The notes under the pieces: model-generated
Told to the model about the DNA's origin: nothing
What the model saw: the letters and a program-made list of their open reading frames with translations, nothing else
Databases searched by the model: none
Program-made: the position numbers and the translations under genes
Part shown: piece by piece, positions 6,285-12,707 of the stretch
Layout: each line of letters starts with the position of its first letter
How positions within the stretch are numbered: the stretch's first letter is position 1
NCBI GenBank assembly: GCA_020161965.1
Contig: JAIUNH010000054.1
Coordinates: forward strand, 1 to 12,707
Reading direction: 5' to 3'
Origin: Pseudomonadota bacterium
Lineage (GTDB): Bacteria > Pseudomonadota > Alphaproteobacteria > CACIAM-22H2
Length of the DNA stretch: 12,707 nt

Positions 6285-9200
6285 ACGCGGTCATCGACGG
6301 GGCGATCCGGCATGCGCGCATGGTGCTGTCGGCGCTGGTGCTGATCTTCGTCGCGGGCGCCGTCACTTTTCTCAACATTCCCAAAGAGGCCGACCCCGAC
6401 ATCACCATTCCGGTTCTCTACGTCCAACTGACGCATGAAGGTATCGCGCCGGAGGATGCCGAGCGGTTGCTGGTGCGGCCGCTGGAACAGGAACTGCGCA
6501 CGCTGGAAGGCATCAAAGAGATGCGCGGGGTGGCGTTCGAAGGCGGGGGCAATGTCGTCCTCGAATTCGAAGCCGGTTTCGATGTCGAGCGCGCCAAGCG
6601 CGATCTGCGTGAACGAGTCGATTTTGCCCGCTCGAAATTCCCCGCCGACACGAAGGAACCGCGGATCCACGAGGTCAATCTCAGCCTGTTCCCGGTGATC
6701 GTGGTCGCCTTGTCGGGCGACGTGCCCGAACGCGCGATGATGCGCATCGCCCGGGATCTTCGCGAAAAGATCGAAAGCCTGCCGCAAGTGCTGAAAGTCG
6801 AGATCGGCGGCGAGCGCGAGGAACAGGTGGAGGTGATCGTCGACCCGAGCAAGATCGAAAGTTACGGTCTGTCGCTCGACGATGTCCTGGCGTTCGCCGG
6901 TCGCGGCAATCGACTGATCGCGGCCGGTGCCATCGAAGCCGCGCAAGGCCGTTTCGCGATCAAAGTTCCCGGGTTGTTCGAGAATCTCCGCGACATCATG
7001 TCGATGCCGCTCAAAATCAACGGCGACGCGGTAGTGCGCCTCAGCGATGTGGCCGAGGTTCGGCGGGGCGTTAAAGATCCCAAGGGATTCGCGCGGGTCG
7101 ATGGCCGGCCGGCCGTGTCGCTGGAGGTTTCCAAGCGCATCGGCCGGAATCTGATCGACACGAATAAGGATATCCGCACGCTGGTCGAGGCCGAACGCGC
7201 GAACTGGCCGTCGAATCTCGATGTGCATTACCTGCAGGACAAATCGGACTCCATCGTCACGATGCTGGTCGATCTGGAGCAGCACGTGATTATGGCCGTT
7301 CTGCTGGTCATGGTGCTGGTATTGGGCGCGGTCGGCGTGCGTTCGGGAATGATGGTCGGCTTGTCGATCCCCGGCTCGTTCCTCGCCGGCATCCTGGTGC
7401 TATCGCTCGCCGGCCTTACCATCAATATCGTGGTGATGTTCAGCCTGATCTTGGCCGTCGGCATGCTGGTCGACGATTCGATCATCGTGGGCGAATACGC
7501 CGATCGAAAGCTGGTCGAAGGTATGCCGAAGGCGGAAGCCTATGCCCATGCCGCCAAGCGCATGCTGGCACCGATCGTCGCATCGACCGCGACGACGCTC
7601 GCGGCGTTCCTGCCGTTGCTGTTCTGGCCCGGCGCGGTCGGCCAGTTCATGAAGTACTTGCCGATCACGCTGATCTCGACGCTCACCGCAAGTCTGGTCA
7701 TGGCGGTGGTGTTTTTGCCGGTGCTCGGCAGCCTGTTCGGCAAGCCCGGCGCCGAAGGCGAGGCAGCGCGCGGCAGCATTGTGGCATGCGAGACCGGCGA
7801 TCTACGCGAGATCAAGGGCGTCACGGGTCTCTATGTGCGCTTTCTCGGCAAGTGCCTCGACCGACCGGGAACGGTATTGCTGGCGACGCTCGCGATCACC
7901 GTCGGCGTGTTCTGGCACTACGCCAACAACGCCAACGGCGTCGAATTCTTCCCGAATGTCGAGCCGGAGCAGGTGCAGATCAATATCCGCGCGCGCGGCA
8001 ATCTCTCGATCCACGAGAAGGATGCGCTAGTGCGCGAGGTCGAGACGCGCGTGCTGCCGATCCGGGGTTTCGACGCGGTCTATACAAGAACCGGCGGGGA
8101 CGGCGCCGGCGTGCAGGACAAGGCCGAAGACACAATCGGCGTGATCCTGTTGCAACTTGGCGATTGGAAAGCGCGGCCCAAGGCGGATTTGTTGATGGCC
8201 GAAATGCGCCTGCGCACCGCCGATCTCGCGGGGATCCTGATCGAGGTGCAGCAGGAGGAGGCCGGCCCGCCGGTCGGCAAGCCGGTACAGGTACAACTTT
8301 CGGCCATCGAGCACGGGTTGCTGCCTGCCGCTGCGGAAACGATACGGCGAAAATTCGAGTCGATGCCCGGCTTGGTCGACATCGAGGATTCGCGCGCACT
8401 GCCGGGCATCGAATGGCAAATCTCGGTCGATCGCGGCCAGGCCGCGAAATTCGGTGCCGATGTGACGCTCGTCGGCACGGCGATCCGCATGGTGACCAAC
8501 GGCATGAAATTCGCCGAGTACCGGCCGGACGACAGCGACAAGGAAATCGATATCGCGCTGCGTTATCCGCCGATGTTTCGTAATCTGGATCAACTCGGCC
8601 GTATCAAAGTGCAGACCGCGTCGGGTTTGGTACCCATCGACAATTTCGTCAGTCGCGAGGCCAAGCCCAAAGTCGGCACGATCAGTCGCACGGACGGGCG
8701 TCGCGTGTTGGTGGTGAAGGCCAATGTGCGCACCGACGTGAAACCGGACGACATGGTGCGGGATATCCGCGCTTGGCTGCCGGCATCGGGAATCGATCCG
8801 CGGGTGCGCGTCGCCTTCAAGGGTCAGGACGCGGAGCAGGCAGCCGCGCAAGATTTCCTCGGCAAGGCGTTCGGTCTGGCGCTGTTCTTGATCGCCATCA
8901 TTCTGTTGATCGAGTTCAACAGTTTCTTCTCCACCTTTTTGGTGCTGAGCGCGGTGGTCCTGTCCACCGTCGGCGTGCTGATCGGCTTGATCGTCACGGG
9001 TCAGACTTTCGGCATCGTCATGGGCGGGATCGCGGTGATTTCACTCGCTGGAGTGGTGGTAAAAAACAACATCGTGCTGATCGACACCTACGACGAGATG
9101 AAACATCGGATCGTCGATCCGCGCGAGGCGATCCTCAGGACCGGCGCGCAACGCCTGCGTCCGGTGTTCCTGACCGCCGCGACGGTCATCATCGGGCTTC

Positions 9201-9418
9201 TGCCGTTGAGTTACGGCGTCAATATCGATTTCCTGACCCGCGAGATTATCGTCGACGCACCCGCCACCCAATGGTGGATCCAGCTTGCTACCGCGATGGT
9301 CTACGGCATGGCCTTCGCCACGCCGCTGACTTTGGTGGTGACGCCGGCGGCGCTGATGCTCCGGGCGCGCTGGTCCGCCCGTTTCGTTCGGAAAATTCCG
9401 ACGCTTAACCATCGTTGA
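6281..9418 (+). CDS. RND efflux transporter permease (AcrB/HAE1-like)
   Basis: This 1045-residue inner-membrane proton-driven pump has the normal length for the HAE1 family. The N-terminus has the first helix (about 11-30) followed by IPKEADPDITIP, the typical entry to the porter domain. Two homologous halves each carry a large periplasmic loop. The proton relay is intact: Asp398-Asp399 in transmembrane helix 4 (MLVDDSIIVGEY) and Lys928 in helix 10 (VVVKNNIVLID), so it belongs with the drug/multi-substrate HAE branch rather than the heavy-metal CzcA branch. I chose ATG 6281 because it overlaps the adaptor's stop (ATGA), has GGAAG 5 nt upstream and yields the standard family N-terminus; the same frame is open further left, but that extension is not pump-like. 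No TolC-type outer-membrane factor follows. The substrate is unknown. Confidence 0.95.
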   Translation: MNAVIDGAIRHARMVLSALVLIFVAGAVTFLNIPKEADPDITIPVLYVQLTHEGIAPEDAERLLVRPLEQELRTLEGIKEMRGVAFEGGGNVVLEFEAGFDVERAKRDLRERVDFARSKFPADTKEPRIHEVNLSLFPVIVVALSGDVPERAMMRIARDLREKIESLPQVLKVEIGGEREEQVEVIVDPSKIESYGLSLDDVLAFAGRGNRLIAAGAIEAAQGRFAIKVPGLFENLRDIMSMPLKINGDAVVRLSDVAEVRRGVKDPKGFARVDGRPAVSLEVSKRIGRNLIDTNKDIRTLVEAERANWPSNLDVHYLQDKSDSIVTMLVDLEQHVIMAVLLVMVLVLGAVGVRSGMMVGLSIPGSFLAGILVLSLAGLTINIVVMFSLILAVGMLVDDSIIVGEYADRKLVEGMPKAEAYAHAAKRMLAPIVASTATTLAAFLPLLFWPGAVGQFMKYLPITLISTLTASLVMAVVFLPVLGSLFGKPGAEGEAARGSIVACETGDLREIKGVTGLYVRFLGKCLDRPGTVLLATLAITVGVFWHYANNANGVEFFPNVEPEQVQINIRARGNLSIHEKDALVREVETRVLPIRGFDAVYTRTGGDGAGVQDKAEDTIGVILLQLGDWKARPKADLLMAEMRLRTADLAGILIEVQQEEAGPPVGKPVQVQLSAIEHGLLPAAAETIRRKFESMPGLVDIEDSRALPGIEWQISVDRGQAAKFGADVTLVGTAIRMVTNGMKFAEYRPDDSDKEIDIALRYPPMFRNLDQLGRIKVQTASGLVPIDNFVSREAKPKVGTISRTDGRRVLVVKANVRTDVKPDDMVRDIRAWLPASGIDPRVRVAFKGQDAEQAAAQDFLGKAFGLALFLIAIILLIEFNSFFSTFLVLSAVVLSTVGVLIGLIVTGQTFGIVMGGIAVISLAGVVVKNNIVLIDTYDEMKHRIVDPREAILRTGAQRLRPVFLTAATVIIGLLPLSYGVNIDFLTREIIVDAPATQWWIQLATAMVYGMAFATPLTLVVTPAALMLRARWSARFVRKIPTLNHR

Positions 9419-9451
9419 ATTTTCCGTCTTTCCGCATCCAGGGGATTCCTT

Positions 9452-10411
9452 ATGCCTGTTCTTGTCGTCTTGCTCGCATTCGCGGCTGCGAGCGTCGTCT
9501 ACGTCTATCGTTTCCGCGGACAGGCGCGCTACAGCGGGCCGGTTGAGTATTTGCGCAAAGGCTGGCCGATTTTCTCGCCGTTCAATTGCGTGCTCTACAT
9601 GACAACGTTGCCACGCGGATCGAAGGCCGTTCTCGATCCTGCCGAGTTTCCGGAACTCGATTCCTTGCGCGCGAATTGGGAAACGATCCGCGACGAAGGG
9701 CTGGCGCTGCTGCGTGAAAACTATTTCGACGCCGCGAAGCGTCCGGGGACGACGAGTTATTACGACGTCGGATTCAGGACATTCTTCAAATACGGTTGGA
9801 GCCAGTTTTACCTGAACTGGTACGGTTACACGCATCACTCGGCGCGACGGTTATGTCCGCGAACGGTGGAGATACTGCGGCAGGTCCCAGCCGTGCGCGG
9901 CGCCATGTTCGCGTTTTTGCCGCGCGGCGCGCATTTGACGCGGCACGCCGATCCCATCGCAATTTCGCTGCGCTATCACCTCGGTCTCTCGACGCCCAAC
10001 TCGGCTGCGTGCTTCATCAATGTCGATGGCCGTTATCTGAGCTGGCGCGACGGCGAAGCGATTATGTTCGACGAAACGTATCTCCACTACGTCCGCAACG
10101 ATACCGACGCCGATCGACTTATCCTGATGTGCGACGTGAAGCGCCCGCTGAACCTGCTCGGGCTCGTGTTCAATTTTTTCTATCAGAGCATCTCGCGTGC
10201 GTCGGTGGTGCCCAACACGCCTGAGGACGCTCGCGGTCTCGCCAATCGGATTTTCGCCGGTCTCGCTCCAATTCTGGCGCGTACCAAGGCGTTGAAGGCG
10301 ACGAACCGTCCGCTCTATTTCGCCATCAAATGGTCGGTGAACAGTGTGCTGTTAGTCCTGCCGCTAGGATTGATCGCGCTTGCTGCTCGACTGTTCGGTG
10401 GATTGATCTAA
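9452..10411 (+). CDS. lpxO: LpxO-like lipid A hydroxylase (aspartyl/asparaginyl beta-hydroxylase family)
   Basis: This 319-residue Fe(II)/2-oxoglutarate-dependent dioxygenase resembles LpxO, which adds a 2-hydroxyl to a secondary acyl chain of lipid A at the cytoplasmic face of the inner membrane. Visible features are an N-terminal transmembrane helix (about 2-19), the metal ligands His165-x-Asp167 (RHADP) and His212 (YLHYVRN), the probable 2-oxoglutarate-binding Arg222, and the LpxO-like stretches YHLGLSTPN (175-183) and YLSWRDGEAIMFDETYLHY (195-213). A second hydrophobic helix lies near the C-terminus (about 296-316). The ATG has AGGGGA at 9440-9445, 6 nt upstream. It follows the pump by 33 nt with no hairpin between, so it is probably the last gene of the same operon. 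The family is clear; lipid A as substrate is inferred, and another membrane-lipid acyl chain is possible. Confidence 0.82.
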   Translation: MPVLVVLLAFAAASVVYVYRFRGQARYSGPVEYLRKGWPIFSPFNCVLYMTTLPRGSKAVLDPAEFPELDSLRANWETIRDEGLALLRENYFDAAKRPGTTSYYDVGFRTFFKYGWSQFYLNWYGYTHHSARRLCPRTVEILRQVPAVRGAMFAFLPRGAHLTRHADPIAISLRYHLGLSTPNSAACFINVDGRYLSWRDGEAIMFDETYLHYVRNDTDADRLILMCDVKRPLNLLGLVFNFFYQSISRASVVPNTPEDARGLANRIFAGLAPILARTKALKATNRPLYFAIKWSVNSVLLVLPLGLIALAARLFGGLI

Positions 10412-10439
10412 GTGATCGTCGAGGCGCGGCACATTTCCG

Positions 10440-11069
10440 TTACTTTACGCAAGTTTTTAGCCAAGCCAGAATATCGGCGGCATCGGTGACGTCGGCGTAT
10501 TTCTGGTGCATGTCGTAGAGATTGGCGTCGTGCGGCGCTTGGGCGCGGTCGCCGCAGCAATCGCCGGGGACAAGCACGTTGAAGCCAGATTGCACGGCGT
10601 CAACGACGCTGGCACGTACGCAACCAGACGTCGTGGCGCCGGTTACGACCAGTGTATCGATGCCCGCACCGGTTAGCAGCGCGGCAAGTGATGTGCCGAA
10701 GAACGCCGAAGCGCCTTTCTTGGCGACGATCGGATCGCCGGATTGGATTCCGGTCGCGGCATCGATCTCGACCAAACGGCTGCCCTGGAGCAACGCTGCC
10801 ATGCCGGTCGCCTTCTTCAACCAGGGCAAACGGCCGATCTCGCCCGGGTGATAGGCGATCGTGGTGTAGATCACCGGGAAACCCGCCGTGCGGGCAAAAT
10901 CCGTCAACTTGCGTGTCGCGGCAATGGGAGCATGCATATCGGCGGCTGTCGGGTAGGCGGCGGGATCGGTGAAGCCATAGGTGAAATCGACGACCAGGAT
11001 CGCCGGATGGTGGCCGCGTGGCACCGAATGCCCGAATCCGGCGGCGGCGTAGACTTTTTCCTGCGTCAT
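10440..11069 (-). CDS. nicF: Maleamate amidohydrolase (isochorismatase-like cysteine hydrolase)
   Basis: This 209-residue cytoplasmic enzyme is expected to convert maleamate to maleate and ammonia, the step after NicD in nicotinate degradation. The cysteine hydrolase triad is visible: Asp28 in VVDFTYGF, Lys117 in KKGASAFFGT, and nucleophile Cys150 in TGATTSGCVRAS, after the usual cis-peptide region. The C-terminal DRAQAPHDANLYDMHQKYADV agrees with NicF and the related N-carbamoylsarcosine amidases. Sequence alone leaves the latter possible, but the adjacent nicX and nicD genes decide for maleamate. Its ATG directly abuts the TAG of nicX with no spacer and only a weak upstream GGA, so translation is probably coupled. 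It is the last gene of the leftward operon, and its stop lies 28 nt from that of the convergent lpxO-like gene, with no clear terminator between. Confidence 0.88.
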   Translation of the reverse strand: MTQEKVYAAAGFGHSVPRGHHPAILVVDFTYGFTDPAAYPTAADMHAPIAATRKLTDFARTAGFPVIYTTIAYHPGEIGRLPWLKKATGMAALLQGSRLVEIDAATGIQSGDPIVAKKGASAFFGTSLAALLTGAGIDTLVVTGATTSGCVRASVVDAVQSGFNVLVPGDCCGDRAQAPHDANLYDMHQKYADVTDAADILAWLKTCVK

Positions 11070-12107
11070 CTAGGCGTGTTTCCGGTTCATCTGGATATCC
11101 TCCGCGACGATGTCGCCGTCGATCACGATCGGCCGGTCGTCGAGGAACAGCGAGCAGTTACGCATTGGGATATCCAAATGGCAGGCGGTATCGTTCTTGC
11201 CGCCCAGTTCGTTGTTGGGACCGGTCGAAAACATTACATTGCCGTAGAAGCTGCGCGGTTCCATGCCCATGCCGCCGGGGAACTCGCCCGGCGTCATGCG
11301 GTGCCATTTGGCATCGGGGTTCATACCCCAGCCGACATGGCTCATCCCCATGCCGCGCGGATCGGCGAAATCCGCCATATAGGATTTGACGAGGTCGGCG
11401 TCGAGCCCGCCGCGAATATCGACGATCCAACCCTTTTCGATCGTGTAGACGATCGGCTCGCGCACATAGATGTTCTGCGGCAGCAGAACGTCGCCCGGCG
11501 CCACGACGATCTTGCCGTCCACACCGTCGTCGTCACCGCCCGTGAAAACGAAGCCGGACGGCCAATGGTCCCAACGGCCGGGCGTGTCGGTGCAGGCGTA
11601 TTCGGCGACGGTGGGGTAGGTGTTGAGCTTGTAGGTGACGTCGGTGCCGTGCGGCGACGTAATGCGCATCGTCTTGGCGTCGGATAAAAACTTGGCACCG
11701 ATCTCGACCTTCTCGCGCAATTCGCGCGAGGGCAGCATCCGCGCCAGCAAGGCGGGTGGTTCCACCGCCGTCAGGATACGCGTACCGGCCGCCTGGATGG
11801 CGAATTGCTCGGGCGAGAACAGCAGGAACACGCAATCGATCAGCATGTCGCAGTTCTTCAACGCCTCGACGGCGTCGGGCAAAGCGGCAAGCCCCGTAAC
11901 GCCGACGTTCCAACCCGCGGCGGGCGGAGGCGCGGGCAGGCGCAGGTGATACATCCGTGCACCCAGCCGCTGGCCCGCGGCCATGAACGCGTCGGCGTAG
12001 TCGAGCCGGTCGCCGCCTTGGGTGAGCACGATCAGCCGTTCGCCCTCGTGGACGGCGGACATTTTGAGCTGATGCAGGCAGATTTCGGTGAAGCTCGCCT
12101 GGTCCAT
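11070..12107 (-). CDS. nicX: 2,5-dihydroxypyridine 5,6-dioxygenase
   Basis: This 345-residue mononuclear-iron extradiol-type dioxygenase opens the ring of 2,5-dihydroxypyridine with O2 to give N-formylmaleamate. It closely matches the NicX of Pseudomonas putida as I remember it: GTRILTAVEPPALLARMLP (108-126), PGRWDHWPSGFVFT (176-189), SHVGWG (256-261), FYGNVMFSTGPNNELGGK (287-304) and CHLDIPMRNC (309-318). The iron ligands reported for NicX (two His and one Asp) correspond to His257, His310 and Asp312, all present with their relative spacing kept. The length is normal. The ATG at 12105-12107 has a strong GGAGGGG at 12116-12122, 8 nt upstream; a nearer ATG at 12113-12115 is out of frame. It lies between nicD (21-nt gap) and nicF (no gap). 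2,5-Dihydroxypyridine is shared by the nicotinate and the pyrrolidine-type nicotine pathways, so the primary substrate is not fixed. Confidence 0.93.
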   Translation of the reverse strand: MDQASFTEICLHQLKMSAVHEGERLIVLTQGGDRLDYADAFMAAGQRLGARMYHLRLPAPPPAAGWNVGVTGLAALPDAVEALKNCDMLIDCVFLLFSPEQFAIQAAGTRILTAVEPPALLARMLPSRELREKVEIGAKFLSDAKTMRITSPHGTDVTYKLNTYPTVAEYACTDTPGRWDHWPSGFVFTGGDDDGVDGKIVVAPGDVLLPQNIYVREPIVYTIEKGWIVDIRGGLDADLVKSYMADFADPRGMGMSHVGWGMNPDAKWHRMTPGEFPGGMGMEPRSFYGNVMFSTGPNNELGGKNDTACHLDIPMRNCSLFLDDRPIVIDGDIVAEDIQMNRKHA

Positions 12108-12128
12108 CGCGTCATCCCCTCCGCACGG

Positions 12129-12707
12129 TCAATCGATTTTGAAATCCAGGACGGCGGCGATGAAACCGTCCAGATCGTCCCATGGGATCATGTGACCGGC
12201 CTTCTGGACGATGCGCACATCCGTTTGCGGAGCAAGGCGGCGGATCTCGTCGATATCCGTCGCCTGGATCACCGGCGCGTTGCCGGCGACGACCAGCCGG
12301 ATTGGCAAGGCGATCTTCGGCAGATCGGCGTGGATGTCGTCGGTATGGAAGCCGTCATAAGCCGTGCGGATCGCGCCGAGCTGGCAGGTATGGAGCCATT
12401 CCGCGCGCAACGCATTCTGTGCGTCCGTCCAAGTCGGACAGAATTTCCGCATCTGCGCGCCTGTACAGCCCGTCTGCGCTAGCTTGATCGAATCCTCGTA
12501 CCACGCCCAGGCCGATGGGTAGGCACGCCGTCCGGGGCCGGAGACGGGCGGATCGACTAGGATCAATCCGGCGAACGGCGTGGAATCGATGCGCGCGGCG
12601 CGAATGCCGACGCGCGCGCCCATCGAGTGGCCGAGCAGGATCGGCTTGACGAGCCCGGCGGCGGCGATGATGCCGAGCGCGTCGGCCGCCATCGCGTCGA
12701 GTGAGTA
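12129..12707 (-). CDS. nicD: N-formylmaleamate deformylase (alpha/beta hydrolase), N-terminus outside window
   Basis: This alpha/beta hydrolase should cleave N-formylmaleamate to maleamate and formate, taking the product of NicX. The frame is open to the right edge; 192 residues are seen and roughly the first 70-75 are missing. The catalytic triad is visible: nucleophile Ser28 in LLGHSMGAR, Asp52 in LVDPPVSGPGRRAYPS, and His172 in AGHMIPWDD (numbered from the window edge). Their spacing (24 and 144 residues from the Ser) equals that of the triad I recall for P. putida NicD (Ser101, Asp125, His245). CPTWTD, AEWLHTC and FHTDDIHADLP also look NicD-like. The TGA is followed 21 nt later by the nicX ATG, so the genes form one operon with nicD first among those seen. 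The true start and any promoter lie beyond the window. Confidence 0.9.
   Translation of the reverse strand, partial: YSLDAMAADALGIIAAAGLVKPILLGHSMGARVGIRAARIDSTPFAGLILVDPPVSGPGRRAYPSAWAWYEDSIKLAQTGCTGAQMRKFCPTWTDAQNALRAEWLHTCQLGAIRTAYDGFHTDDIHADLPKIALPIRLVVAGNAPVIQATDIDEIRRLAPQTDVRIVQKAGHMIPWDDLDGFIAAVLDFKID

Noticed and set aside
6221..7285. 354-codon minus-strand frame opposite the RND pump
   Set aside because: It mirrors the codon bias of the pump gene, has no recognisable domain or ribosome binding site, and overlaps a certain gene entirely.
10386..10423. CTCGAC/GTCGAG pairing with inner GATC/GATC around the lpxO-like stop codon
   Set aside because: The helix would need a 13-nt bulge and is not followed by a T-tract on either strand, so it is not a convincing terminator for the convergent lpxO-like and nicF genes.
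1..12707. CRISPR array, tRNA or rRNA genes, insertion sequences, prophage or plasmid functions
   Set aside because: No regularly spaced repeats, cloverleaf-like sequences, transposase or integrase motifs, or terminal inverted repeats were seen anywhere in the window.

Overview
The window is GC-rich, densely packed bacterial DNA, most likely from an alphaproteobacterium. That call rests on gene style and content: short GTGA/ATGA overlaps, a fused TRAP permease, an OmpR/EnvZ-type pair divergent from a MipA–RND operon, and an aerobic nicotinate-type catabolic set. It is an inference, since no marker gene or rRNA is present. Both ends cut through genes.

Layout. (1) 3-731 (+): the C-terminal part of a TRAP transporter fused permease. 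It converges on an SDR-family oxidoreductase (800-1582, -), and one strong hairpin (752-785) lies between the two stop codons. (2) 1583-2001: the only long gene-free stretch. It holds a 9-bp perfect inverted repeat and a weak terminator-like hairpin. (3) 2002-4175 (-): a sensor histidine kinase and an OmpR-type response regulator, overlapping by 4 nt, regulator first. (4) 4176-4346: a divergent promoter region with three direct TGAAAC/CGACAC/TGACAC repeats spaced 10-11 bp apart, as expected for an OmpR-family operator. (5) 4347-10411 (+): a four-gene operon of a MipA/OmpV outer-membrane protein, an RND periplasmic adaptor, an RND pump and an LpxO-like lipid A hydroxylase. (6) 10440-12707 (-): nicD-nicX-nicF (nicD cut by the right edge), three consecutive lower-pathway enzymes of nicotinate/nicotine degradation through 2,5-dihydroxypyridine.

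How they work together. The two-component system probably senses an envelope signal and controls itself and the divergent operon. That operon combines efflux (adaptor plus pump), an outer-membrane beta-barrel and a lipid A-modifying dioxygenase, which suggests a defence module against membrane-active or cationic compounds. No TolC-type outer-membrane factor is encoded here. In the catabolic cluster, NicX opens the ring of 2,5-dihydroxypyridine to N-formylmaleamate, NicD removes formate to give maleamate, and NicF releases ammonia to give maleate. The next enzyme, maleate isomerase NicE, is not in the window. The envelope module (3-5) is the part most worth a second look; the individual families are known, but this combination with an LpxO-like gene is less usual.
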